Shown here: piece by piece, positions 6,348-13,329 of the stretch
Position numbering within the stretch: position 1 is the first letter of the stretch
How the letters are laid out: every line of letters begins with the position of its first letter
From: an uncultured Acetatifactor sp.
GTDB taxonomy: Bacteria > Bacillota > Clostridia > Lachnospirales > Lachnospiraceae
Length of the DNA: 64,000 bases
Direction: 5' to 3'
Assembly (NCBI GenBank): GCA_910586835.1
Contig: CAJUJU010000009.1
Span: forward strand, 1 to 64,000
Translations under genes and position numbers: made by a program
Notes under the pieces: generated by a model
What the model saw: only the letters and a program-made list of their open reading frames with translations
Told to the model about the DNA's origin: nothing
Database searches by the model: none

Positions 6348-6376
6348 ATTATATAGTATTCAATACTACATGACAA
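6348..6376 (-). promoter_or_regulatory. Promoter of the DUF1836 gene with palindromic site
   Basis: Minus strand: -35 TTGTCA (6376-6371), 17-base spacer, consensus -10 TATAAT (6353-6348). The spacer contains AGTATT-G-AATACT (6355-6367), a perfect 13-bp palindrome positioned to block polymerase. Confidence 0.7.
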
Positions 6377-6406
6377 CACTTTCTTTTCAGAAACTTCAAT
6401 CTTTAC

Positions 6407-6435
6407 TTTACAACTTTAATATGATAAAATAATTT
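6407..6435 (+). promoter_or_regulatory. Putative promoter of the YerC-like gene
   Basis: TTTACA (6407-6412) and TAATTT (6430-6435) are 17 bases apart. The gene starts 52 bases downstream with GGCGAGG as ribosome-binding site. The surrounding DNA is A+T-rich, so other -10 choices are possible. Confidence 0.4.
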
Positions 6436-6486
6436 CGGTCAGGCTGTACAGCGTTACAGCGCAAAAGGAAACGGCGAGGTGCTACG

Positions 6487-6804
6487 ATGAACAAAAAGAT
6501 CAGAAACGAATCTGTGGATTCCCTGTTCGACGCTATTCTCTGCCTGAAGAGCAGAGAAGAATGCTACATTTTTTTTGAGGATCTGTGTACGGTAAATGAG
6601 CTGCTCTCTCTTTCCCAACGGTTTGAGGTAGCCGCCATGCTCAAGAACCACAAAACGTATCTGGAAATCGCAGAAAAAACCGGCGCGTCCACCGCAACCA
6701 TCAGCCGCGTCAATCGTTCTCTGAACTATGGAAACGACGGCTATGACATGGTATTTGAACGCATGAACCACAATACAACAGGGGCTGTGACACCGGCTGA
6801 ATAA
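6487..6804 (+). CDS. yerC: YerC/YecD-type TrpR-like regulator
   Basis: 105 aa, the usual family length. The TrpR-like fold is recognisable: 'LFDAILCLKSREECYIFFEDLCTVNELLSLSQRFEVAAML' (about 13-52), then the helix-turn-helix 'TYLEIAEKTGASTATISRVNRSLNYG' (about 57-82). Members are found across Firmicutes; the DNA target and effector are not well defined, and the TrpR resemblance does not prove tryptophan sensing. The last codons overlap the left arm of a strong terminator. It is transcribed alone, divergent from the DUF1836 gene. Confidence 0.85.
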   Translation: MNKKIRNESVDSLFDAILCLKSREECYIFFEDLCTVNELLSLSQRFEVAAMLKNHKTYLEIAEKTGASTATISRVNRSLNYGNDGYDMVFERMNHNTTGAVTPAE

Positions 6805-6831
6805 CTCAGGCCGGGTCACAGCCCCATTTTT
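6781..6831 (+). terminator. Intrinsic terminator of the YerC-like gene
   Basis: GGGGCTGTGACACCGG pairs with CCGGGTCACAGCCCC (one bulge) around a 14-base loop, followed by ATTTTT. The left arm lies within the last codons of the gene. Confidence 0.85.
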
Positions 6832-6908
6832 ATTCTGATAATGCGCAGTCTGCGCGTGCATTCACGAGTTTGCGAAGCAAATCTCGCAAGCGTGCAAGGC
6901 ACTCTTCT

Positions 6909-7406
6909 TTATAGAATATCCTGTCCCACTGCAATGCTGTCGTTCTCTGCGAGAGCATCATTTTTGTCCGAAGCTTCCACTTCTCTGAGCGCTTCCTCAA
7001 TCGCTGCCTTTGCGGATTTCTTCCCGGCTCTGAGCGCCCTGGGGTTCGGTTTGCTCCTCTTGGAACTCACATCCTGATTCATATCACATCTTCCCTGGAA
7101 TACCGCATGCTCATCAATGACAATCAGTGTTGTGGTGATATCTCCCAGCAGTCTGGCCGTAGAGGTCAGTTCTGTCCTCTCAGTCACATGAACATTGCCG
7201 ACCACCTCGCCGCCGATGATCACAGTCTGTGCGGAAATATCGCCGTTGATGCAGCCGGACGCCCCTATGATAAGGGTTTCGGAAACGTTTACATTTCCCA
7301 AAATACTTCCGTCCACCCTCACGGATCCCTGGGCGCTGAAGTCGCCGTTGCACTCGGATCCCTTTCCGATGATCGTTGTGATTCTGATTTCCTTATTTGT
7401 TTTCAT
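6909..7406 (-). CDS. Bactofilin (polymer-forming cytoskeletal protein)
   Basis: 165 aa. The bactofilin (DUF583) right-handed beta-helix covers about residues 8-115, with repeated hydrophobic/Gly turns (TIIGKGSECNGDFSAQGSVR, VDGSILGNVNVSETLIIGAS, GDISAQTVIIGGEVVGNVHV). A basic and then charged tail follows (about 120-165). Bactofilins polymerise without nucleotide and scaffold envelope enzymes. Here the gene follows that of a membrane-anchored M23-domain protein in the same direction (56 bases apart), the classic bactofilin/LytM pairing. The ribosome-binding site GGTGAGGAGG is at 7409-7418. Probably co-transcribed from the promoter upstream of the M23 gene. Confidence 0.9.
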   Translation of the reverse strand: MKTNKEIRITTIIGKGSECNGDFSAQGSVRVDGSILGNVNVSETLIIGASGCINGDISAQTVIIGGEVVGNVHVTERTELTSTARLLGDITTTLIVIDEHAVFQGRCDMNQDVSSKRSKPNPRALRAGKKSAKAAIEEALREVEASDKNDALAENDSIAVGQDIL

Positions 7407-7462
7407 ATGTCCTCCTCACCTTTTTGCCGCTTCCGCGGCATAATTTACAAACCCCTCTGCAA

Positions 7463-8176
7463 TTAACCGTTGATCGCAAGCATTTCCATCGGATCAATAT
7501 AAACCCCGTCCTTCATCATCTGATAGCCCAGCTTGCTGTCCTCGCCGGTAACCAGGAACAGCGTGGTTCCCTGATTTACCCTTTCTCCCTGTTTTACCTT
7601 TACCTCTCCCGGATTCCGATATATCGTCACATATCCGTTCCCATGATCCACCCAGATATTATGGCCATAATCTCCGTCATCGTTGACCGCCGTAACCGTG
7701 CCCGCAGCGGTGGCTACTACCATGGCCCCGTCAGCAGCAGTAAAGATACACATTGGATCCCCCTCCGCGGCCTCTTCCATGGTTGCCGAGCCCGTCAGCG
7801 GAAATTCCGTAGGTGTAGTCTGCTTTTCCAGACGTTCTGTCAGCTGCGCCTCATTCTGCGTCTTCTGATTGATCGTCTCACTCAACAGCTGAATCGTCTG
7901 ATTCAGCGAAGCCACCTCATTCTCAAGCTCAGCCTTGTCCCTCTCAAGAGCGTCAATCTGCTCCTGCTGGGTGGAAGTCTTCTGATCCCGCTCCGCCCAC
8001 ACATCCTTTTCAAAGTAGAAATAGCCGATTGCCACACCGATCAAGGCAGAGAGAATCAAAACCACTGTCCGCAGGATCCACGGCCGATACCGAAACTGCT
8101 GTATTCCCGCATCCACCGCATCGGATGCAAGAATAACCATCTGGTGTTTCTTACGCTTATGTCGTTGTCGTCCCAT
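7463..8176 (-). CDS. Membrane-anchored M23/LytM-domain protein lacking zinc ligands
   Basis: 237 aa from ATG 8176; an in-frame GTG four codons upstream lies inside the GGAGGTG ribosome-binding site. A basic N-terminus precedes one membrane helix (about 37-58), a coiled coil (about 70-115) and an M23 domain (about 140-225). The M23 core motifs are visible but degenerate. HxxxD is not seen, the usual Y-A-H is YRN, and the usual HLHFE is 'LGYQMMKDG'. It is therefore expected to be a non-catalytic LytM factor. B. subtilis SpoIIQ, which binds SpoIIIAH across the forespore gap, has this architecture and a degenerate M23 domain. SpoIIIAH is encoded in this window, so a SpoIIQ-like role is possible. 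Equally it may serve the adjacent bactofilin in wall organisation. Confidence 0.8.
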   Translation of the reverse strand: MGRQRHKRKKHQMVILASDAVDAGIQQFRYRPWILRTVVLILSALIGVAIGYFYFEKDVWAERDQKTSTQQEQIDALERDKAELENEVASLNQTIQLLSETINQKTQNEAQLTERLEKQTTPTEFPLTGSATMEEAAEGDPMCIFTAADGAMVVATAAGTVTAVNDDGDYGHNIWVDHGNGYVTIYRNPGEVKVKQGERVNQGTTLFLVTGEDSKLGYQMMKDGVYIDPMEMLAING

Positions 8177-8212
8177 AAAAAGAGTCACCTCCGGTTAAAC
8201 ACGAATACAATT

Positions 8213-8241
8213 ATTTTACCATAGGCAACCCTGGACTTCAA
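8213..8241 (-). promoter_or_regulatory. Promoter of the M23-bactofilin pair
   Basis: Minus strand: TTGAAG (8241-8236), 17-base spacer, TAAAAT (8218-8213). The gene start is about 37 bases downstream with GGAGGTG. It looks like a vegetative sigma-A promoter. GGTAAAATA overlaps the -10 and only partly fits a sigma-F -10. Confidence 0.55.
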
Positions 8242-8369
8242 TGAGTATTTAACATTTTTGTAACATTTCCCCAAGACAAAATTAATAACTTATATATTTC
8301 AGAGAAAATTATTGCATTTTCTTGTGTACATTGTACAAATATATCGTTTTTCCGCCATTTGGCAGTTGT

Positions 8370-9143
8370 TCAACAGCATATTTTCAGTACCTTCTGCCAC
8401 TCCAATTCACCTCCGAACAGGTCAAGCGCACTCCCCACCGTTACATTCAGACGATCTTTTCCCAGCTTTCTCAACAACTCCAGATCCTTATAGCTGTGTA
8501 CGCCTCCTGCATAGGTCACAGATTTCTTTCCCCAGTTTCCCAGAAGCGAAGCCAGCTCTTCCTCAATTCCATCGGCTCTGCCCTCCACATCCACCGCATG
8601 AACCAGAAATTCATCACAGCAGTCGGAAAGGCTGTCAAGCAGCGCCTCGTCCATGCGAACATCCGTCAGCTTCTGCCATCTGTCCGTCACAATCCGATAC
8701 CCCTCCCGGGTCTTCCTGCAGCTCAAATCCAGGACAAGTCTGTCCCTTCCCACCGCCTCCACCAGCTTTTCCAGTCTGTCCCGATATATCCTCCCATCTC
8801 GAAATACATAAGAGGTCACAATCACATGAGACGCTCCAGCCTCCAGAAACTCCGCCGCATTCTCAGCCGTGATGCCGCCTCCCACCTGCAGACCGCCGGG
8901 CCATTCCCGGAGGGCCGAAACCGCCTCCGCCTTTGTCCGCTCATAATAGCTGCTCCCGGAACCGTTCAGCAGGATCACATGTCCTCCCCGTATCCCTGCA
9001 TTGCGGTACAGACGGGCAAAATCCGCCGCATTTTGTTCGGATACAAAATTTTCCAGCGCCTGGTCTCCCTCGTCTCTCAGACTGCCTCCAACAATCTGCT
9101 TGACCTTCCCGTTGTGAATATCTATGCATGGCCTGAATTCCAT
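8370..9143 (-). CDS. hisA: Eukaryotic-type HisA (ProFAR isomerase)
   Basis: 257 aa from ATG 9143 (MEFRPCIDIHNGKVKQIVGG). A GGAAGG ribosome-binding site 10 bases upstream decides this start over frames beginning further up. The protein is a (beta/alpha)8 barrel of the HIS6-like (fungal/plant-type) HisA subfamily. Seen are 'FRPCIDIHNGKVKQIV', 'HVILLNGSG', 'WPGGLQVGGGITAENA' (phosphate-binding loop), 'VLDLSCRK', 'FLVHAVDVEGR' and 'VTYAGGVHSYKDL' (second phosphate site). It isomerises ProFAR to PRFAR, the fourth step of histidine synthesis. No other his gene is nearby, so it works in trans with a cluster elsewhere or has been acquired separately. The enzyme type is confident. Confidence 0.85.
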   Translation of the reverse strand: MEFRPCIDIHNGKVKQIVGGSLRDEGDQALENFVSEQNAADFARLYRNAGIRGGHVILLNGSGSSYYERTKAEAVSALREWPGGLQVGGGITAENAAEFLEAGASHVIVTSYVFRDGRIYRDRLEKLVEAVGRDRLVLDLSCRKTREGYRIVTDRWQKLTDVRMDEALLDSLSDCCDEFLVHAVDVEGRADGIEEELASLLGNWGKKSVTYAGGVHSYKDLELLRKLGKDRLNVTVGSALDLFGGELEWQKVLKICC

Positions 9144-9285
9144 CTGATTCATTCCTTCCACTTTTTTATCATTTTGTTTTCTGCATATTTTTTTCCCTGT
9201 TTCACATACTATTGTCAACTCAACCATTCCGCATTCCGCGATTGGTGGGTTCAGAAGTTTATCTTATGACAGAACGGAGGAAACT

Positions 9286-9993
9286 ATGAAAAAAAACAGG
9301 CGATTTGCGGGAGCAAAAAAGCTCCTGGTATTAGGTCTTGTCCTTACCTATGTATGCTTTGCGGCTGCATGTAAGAGCAACGACAAAAACGACGGCGGCA
9401 ATTCCGGCAGTATGGCCGGAACCGGCGCCCAGGACGAATCCTCAGACACCAGACCCAATGAGTCCGGCAACGGCAGCAATGCCTCCGACAGCAGCAGTTC
9501 CACCGGAAATAATGACAACGTCTCTTCCGATAACAACAATAACGGCAGCAATAACAATTCCGTGACGGAGGGTGACGGCAGCAGCAGTTCTCTCCTGGAG
9601 GATGCCGGAGACGCTGTGGATGACCTTGTAAACGACGCTGCAGACGGCATTGACAACGTAACCGACGACCTCACCGGCAGCGACTCGAACAACAGCAGCA
9701 CCGTTCCTGATTCTTCCACCGGAAATGATGCCGGAAGCACCCGAGGAAGAAGCATCGGAAACGGCACGGGAACCGGCAGCGGTACTGGTATCGGAACCGG
9801 CAACGGGATGAATAACGGGATCGGCACAGGTGTTAACGGCGGCATCGGCACAGGCGTTAACGGCAGCACCGGCACAGGCATGAACAACGGAATCAGCACC
9901 GGCGTAAACGGCGGCATCGGCAACACCCTTGGAACAGGCACCGGCAACACCCTTGGAACAGGCACCGGCAACGGCGGAACTACCTCCCGCTAA
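9286..9993 (+). CDS. Repeat-rich putative lipoprotein
   Basis: 235 aa. A basic N-terminus and hydrophobic segment (about 13-28) end in FAAAC, giving a lipidation site at Cys29. The rest is low complexity: Asn/Ser/Gly/Asp-rich (30-135) with a short acidic helix (EDAGDAVDDLVNDAADGIDNV, about 100-120). A Gly/Thr/Asn tandem-repeat tail follows (about 155-232; units such as GIGTGVNGG and NTLGTGTG). No catalytic domain is present. It is likely exported and anchored as a flexible surface or spacer protein. The ribosome-binding site is GGAGGAAACT. The gene is convergent with dapB and shares the hairpin between them. Function unknown. Confidence 0.65.
   Translation: MKKNRRFAGAKKLLVLGLVLTYVCFAAACKSNDKNDGGNSGSMAGTGAQDESSDTRPNESGNGSNASDSSSSTGNNDNVSSDNNNNGSNNNSVTEGDGSSSSLLEDAGDAVDDLVNDAADGIDNVTDDLTGSDSNNSSTVPDSSTGNDAGSTRGRSIGNGTGTGSGTGIGTGNGMNNGIGTGVNGGIGTGVNGSTGTGMNNGISTGVNGGIGNTLGTGTGNTLGTGTGNGGTTSR
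9760..9980 (+). repeat. In-frame tandem repeats in the lipoprotein gene
   Basis: Repeated units of about 15-30 bases, such as GGCACAGGYGTTAACGGC and AACACCCTTGGAACAGGC. They encode Gly-Thr-Gly/Asn-Gly-rich peptide repeats. The copy number could vary by slippage. Confidence 0.7.
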
Positions 9994-10011
9994 AGGCAAT
10001 AGGATTTCAAA

Positions 10012-10037
10012 AGGCAGTCCTCAGGAAAGGACTGCCT
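10012..10037. terminator. Convergent hairpin between lipoprotein gene and dapB
   Basis: AGGCAGTCCT and AGGACTGCCT form a perfect 10-bp stem with a 6-base loop. No strong T-run follows on either strand (a few A/T bases precede it), so efficiency is uncertain. It overlaps the dapB stop codon. Confidence 0.55.
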
Positions 10038-10788
10038 CTATCACATTACTCATATCATACATCCCGGCAGGCTTTCCCGCCAAGAATTTCGCGGCCTGAA
10101 CCGCCCCCTTTGCAAACACGGCCCTGGAGTAGGCTGTATGGGAAATCGTAACCACCTCATCCGTTCCGGCAAAAATCACATCATGCTCGCCGACAATGGT
10201 TCCGCCCCGCACCGCACTGATGCCGATCTCCTTCTTCGGACGCTTCATCCTCCTGCCGCTTCTGTCATATACATACTCATAGGCCCGATCCAGCTCCTCA
10301 TTAATGGAATCCGCCAGCGCAAGCGCCGTGCCGCTGGGCGCGTCGATCTTCTGATTGTGATGCCTTTCTACAATCTCCATGTCAAAACCGGCAGGCGCAA
10401 GCACGGCAGCGGCCTTCTTTACCAGTCCAAACAGCAGATTGACGCCAAGAGACATATTTGCGGATCTCAGCACAGCCACACGCTCTGAAACCTGCTGAAC
10501 CCTCTGCAGCTGCTCCTCGCTTAATCCCGTGGTACACAGCACACAGGGAACCCTCTGCTCCTCGCAGTAGTCCAGAAGCTCATCCAGGGCCCCTGCCGTG
10601 GAAAAATCTATGATACAGTCTGCCTCCAGGCTACAGTCCCTGATATTTGAAAAGACAGGATATGGATTATGTCCGTCATCAAAGACATCCACACCGGCCA
10701 CCAGCTGCACTTCCCCGTCTTCTGCCGCAAGCCCGCTGATCACCTGTCCCATCCTTCCGTTACAGCCATGCATGATTACTCTCGTCAT
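10021..10788 (-). CDS. dapB: 4-Hydroxy-tetrahydrodipicolinate reductase
   Basis: 255 aa, full length. The N-terminal dinucleotide-binding domain has VIMHGCNGRMGQVI (about 4-17). The DIDF-type 'CIIDFSTAGALDELL' (about 58-72), the 'VLCTTGLSE' loop (about 82-90) and the signature 'IVERHHNQKIDAPSGTAL' (about 137-154, with catalytic His and Lys) follow. The C-terminus is 'GTDEVVTISHTAYSRAVFAKGA'. It reduces the DapA product to tetrahydrodipicolinate in lysine/diaminopimelate synthesis. The same branch supplies dipicolinate for spores. It lies 37 bases downstream of dapA and is presumably co-transcribed with it. Confidence 0.95.
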   Translation of the reverse strand: MTRVIMHGCNGRMGQVISGLAAEDGEVQLVAGVDVFDDGHNPYPVFSNIRDCSLEADCIIDFSTAGALDELLDYCEEQRVPCVLCTTGLSEEQLQRVQQVSERVAVLRSANMSLGVNLLFGLVKKAAAVLAPAGFDMEIVERHHNQKIDAPSGTALALADSINEELDRAYEYVYDRSGRRMKRPKKEIGISAVRGGTIVGEHDVIFAGTDEVVTISHTAYSRAVFAKGAVQAAKFLAGKPAGMYDMSNVIEAVLS

Positions 10789-10825
10789 ATCAATACTAAA
10801 CCTTTCCCTCTTTTGTCAAAGGCTC

Positions 10826-11710
10826 TCAAAGCAATCCATATGTCTTCATCGCCTTCTCAAGACGCTCTGTATTGGCAGGCTCCATCTCCGTCAGGGGCCT
10901 TCTCAACACTCCCGAACCCATGCCCATCAACTGCAGGGCCTTCTTCACGGGAATCGGATTCACCTCACAGAACAACGCCTTGCACAGCTCCATTGCCTTC
11001 AGCTGCAGCCTGCAGCTCTCCTTCGCGTCACCGTCCAGATAGCTCTGGCAGATCTCGTGTGTCTGGGCAGGCGCGATATTTGACAACACGGAAATAACAC
11101 CCAGACCACCCAGGGACATAATGGGTACAATCTCATTGTCGTTCCCCGAATAGATATCCACACACCCGTCGGCCAGCGCCGCAAGCTGGCCAATCTGGCC
11201 GATATCGCCGCTTGCCTCCTTGACACCCACAATATTTTCCACATCCCGGCACAAGCTCACAATTGTCTCCGGCAAAATGTTACATCCTGTTCTGCTGGGA
11301 ACATTATACAACAGAATAGGGATCTTCACAGCATCCGCCACAGCCTTGAAATGCGCATACAGGCCTTTCTGTGTCGCCTTGTTATAGTAGGGACTCACCA
11401 GAAGCAGGCCATCCGCTCCCATCTTCTCCGCCTCTGTGGAGAGATAAATCGCCGTCTCCGTACAGTTGGAACCTGTGCCCGCAATCACGGGAATCCTGCC
11501 CGCAACCGTCTCCACGCAGTACCTTATCACCTCCAGATGCTCCTCATGTGTCAATGTAGAGGACTCTCCCGTGGTTCCGCACACAATGATCGCATCTGTT
11601 CCATTTGAAATCTGAAATTCCAGGAGCCTTGTAAACTGTTCAAAATCGACTGTCCTGTCCTCACGCATGGGTGTGACAATAGCCACGCCTGCACCTTTAA
11701 AAATCGCCAT
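10826..11710 (-). CDS. dapA: 4-Hydroxy-tetrahydrodipicolinate synthase
   Basis: 294 aa TIM-barrel aldolase. Signatures are 'GAGVAIVTPM' at the start, 'CGTTGESSTLTHEEH' (about 44-58, substrate Thr pair), 'DGLLLVSPYYNKATQKGLY' (about 101-119, catalytic Tyr) and 'VGVKEASGDIGQI' (about 161, Schiff-base Lys). It condenses pyruvate with aspartate semialdehyde. GGAGGAGAAG precedes the ATG. It is first of the dapA-dapB pair. The class is unambiguous; related lyases of the family (NanA, YagE) lack this neighbouring dapB. Confidence 0.95.
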   Translation of the reverse strand: MAIFKGAGVAIVTPMREDRTVDFEQFTRLLEFQISNGTDAIIVCGTTGESSTLTHEEHLEVIRYCVETVAGRIPVIAGTGSNCTETAIYLSTEAEKMGADGLLLVSPYYNKATQKGLYAHFKAVADAVKIPILLYNVPSRTGCNILPETIVSLCRDVENIVGVKEASGDIGQIGQLAALADGCVDIYSGNDNEIVPIMSLGGLGVISVLSNIAPAQTHEICQSYLDGDAKESCRLQLKAMELCKALFCEVNPIPVKKALQLMGMGSGVLRRPLTEMEPANTERLEKAMKTYGLL

Positions 11711-11790
11711 CTCTTCTCCTCCGTCTCCTGTTTTGTATCTGCACCAGCCTGTAGCCTTCCTTTGTCCGTTTCACCGGCACAGGCCAGGAT

Positions 11791-12288
11791 TCAGTCCCAG
11801 ACTTTGAATTTTACAGTTTCAATTCTGGATACCTCATCCGCCAGCACACAAATTTCATCGTTCAGTTTAATTCCCGTCAGGATCACACTGGTATCCTCCC
11901 GGCACTCCAGCATCGTCTTCACATCCTCCACGGAGACGATTCCCTTTTCCACAAGCCCAAGCACCTCGTCCAGAATGAGCAGGTCGCATTCCCCGGTAGC
12001 CAGAACCTTTCTGGCAAAATTCATGCCGTTGCGGATATTCACGGCTTCCTCCGCCTTTTTGTCATCCGACAGCTCCTCGTAAGTTCCGTCTGATTTTTCA
12101 AAGCGGAACAGCTTGATCTCCGGCTCCATTCTCCGCAGAAAGTCAGAGTCCTTCAGCCCCTTTCCCTTCAGAAACTGAATGAGAACCACGCGCTTTCCCT
12201 CCACGGCAGCCTGAACTGCCCTTCCGATTGCCGCAGGAGATTTGCCGCGGCCGTCGCCCGCATAGATATATATCGATCCTTTTGCCAT
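11791..12288 (-). CDS. Corrinoid adenosyltransferase (CobA/BtuR type)
   Basis: 165 aa, close to the usual 170-200. The P-loop is 'IYAGDGRGKSPAAIG' (about 8-22). 'VVLIQFLKGK' (about 34), 'MNFARKVLATGECDLLILDEVLGLVEKG' (about 89-116) and 'VILTGI' follow. The family transfers the adenosyl group from ATP to cob(I)alamin or cobyrinate diamide. There are no other cobalamin genes nearby, suggesting cofactor salvage for corrinoid enzymes elsewhere. The member lacks the N-terminal extension seen in some CobA proteins. It lies 80 bases upstream of dapA on the same strand with no obvious terminator between. Confidence 0.85.
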   Translation of the reverse strand: MAKGSIYIYAGDGRGKSPAAIGRAVQAAVEGKRVVLIQFLKGKGLKDSDFLRRMEPEIKLFRFEKSDGTYEELSDDKKAEEAVNIRNGMNFARKVLATGECDLLILDEVLGLVEKGIVSVEDVKTMLECREDTSVILTGIKLNDEICVLADEVSRIETVKFKVWD

Positions 12289-12389
12289 CGCGCACCTCGC
12301 ATCCTTCCGGTGTTTTCTTCCTCAATATGCTCTGAAACCTGCTTGCTCCTGTAAGAATATCACACTTTTGGGAATTTGGCAATAAAGTG

Positions 12390-13025
12390 TCAGTTCTCTT
12401 CCTCCATCAATTCCAGTTTGCTCACGGAAACCTCAAACGCCACTCTTCTCTCCACATTCTCTTCATCCAGTTTTTTCATATATTCACGGCTTTGAATCCT
12501 GCCCCAGACCTCACAGCGCTCCCCCACATGAAAATTGTTGGCGTAACGCGCGTTTCTCCCCCAGCAGATACAGGGAATATAATCCGATTTCCCATAAGGG
12601 CGGTTCACAGCCAGCAGAAGATCGGCAATTTCTCTACCCAACGGCGTCTTACGGTAAATAGGTTCCTTGCAGATATAGCCGTCCAGAAAGATCTGATTCG
12701 TCTTGGAACTCTCCTCCATTTCTTCAATGAAGCTCACTTCCCGGGCAAATACGGAAAGCACCAGACGGTTTCTGCGCTCCTCATGGCGGTTGTAGGAGCG
12801 GAACTGCCCGTTTACACAGATCAGTTCCCCTATGTAATCCTCAGAAACATCCATCAGTCTCTCGGAGACCATCACAGGGATGATATCAAAGCTCTCGCTG
12901 AGGCGTTTGCACTTCACATCCACCATGTAAAAGCCCTCCCCGTATATTTCGTGGCTGTAAGAAAATCCGCTGACAATCTCTCCCATCACCGTTACCTGAT
13001 TGTTTTCAATTACCTTATCTGTCAT
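12390..13025 (-). CDS. Single-stranded-DNA-binding-like protein with two OB-fold regions
   Basis: 211 aa. Two OB-like segments are seen. The first covers about 8-100 (NNQVTVMGEIVSGFSYSHE ... DYIGELICVNGQFRSYNR ... RLVLSVFAREVSFIEE). The second covers about 110-205 (NQIFLDGYICKEPIYRKTPLGREIADLLLAVNR ... DYIPCICWGRNARYANNFHVGERCEVWGRIQSREY). The second matches classical SSB/PriB closely (PLGREIADLLLAVNR, then CICWGRNA). There is no acidic SSB tail tip (it ends LELMEEEN), so it is probably an accessory SSB and not the main replicative one. GGGAGA precedes the ATG. It is monocistronic and divergent from typA. Confidence 0.75.
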   Translation of the reverse strand: MTDKVIENNQVTVMGEIVSGFSYSHEIYGEGFYMVDVKCKRLSESFDIIPVMVSERLMDVSEDYIGELICVNGQFRSYNRHEERRNRLVLSVFAREVSFIEEMEESSKTNQIFLDGYICKEPIYRKTPLGREIADLLLAVNRPYGKSDYIPCICWGRNARYANNFHVGERCEVWGRIQSREYMKKLDEENVERRVAFEVSVSKLELMEEEN

Positions 13026-13329
13026 CTTCGTTCTCCCTTCTTATTCTTAAGACTTTTTCCGGTAATACCCGCGACAGGTTCCGCCGCATGTCGGGGGACA
13101 CTATTATTTATACAATAATCCAGTGATGTTTAGTACATTTTTTCGTCGCGTTATTTCGCGCTTTTTTTTCACCATATCCTTATTTTCCTCTGAAACAGGC
13201 AATAAGTCAATAAATATTATGGCAAATAACGCGATGCTTGCATCCGTTACAAAAAAGTGCTATACTGTTTCAGTTTGAAATTTGCGTATAGTTATGGTGT
13301 CCGCAGCAGCGGACAGGGAGAAGACAGAT
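13026..13329. other. Intergenic region between the SSB-like gene and typA
   Basis: About 300 bases with no coding support. It contains an A+T-rich stretch (13120-13220), the typA promoter (13238-13266) and a 5' leader of roughly 55 bases. No riboswitch or convincing hairpin was seen. Confidence 0.6.
13238..13266 (+). promoter_or_regulatory. typA promoter
   Basis: TTGCAT (13238-13243) and TATACT (13261-13266) are separated by 17 bases; typA starts 63 bases downstream. Confidence 0.65.

Noticed and set aside
9348..9971. Minus-strand frame with striking VPVPVLPV repeats
   Set aside because: This is the antisense reading of the Gly/Thr repeat region of the lipoprotein gene and has no ribosome-binding site.
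9760..9980. Short repeats considered as a CRISPR array
   Set aside because: Units are contiguous, imperfect and in frame with the coding sequence; there are no spacers or cas genes.
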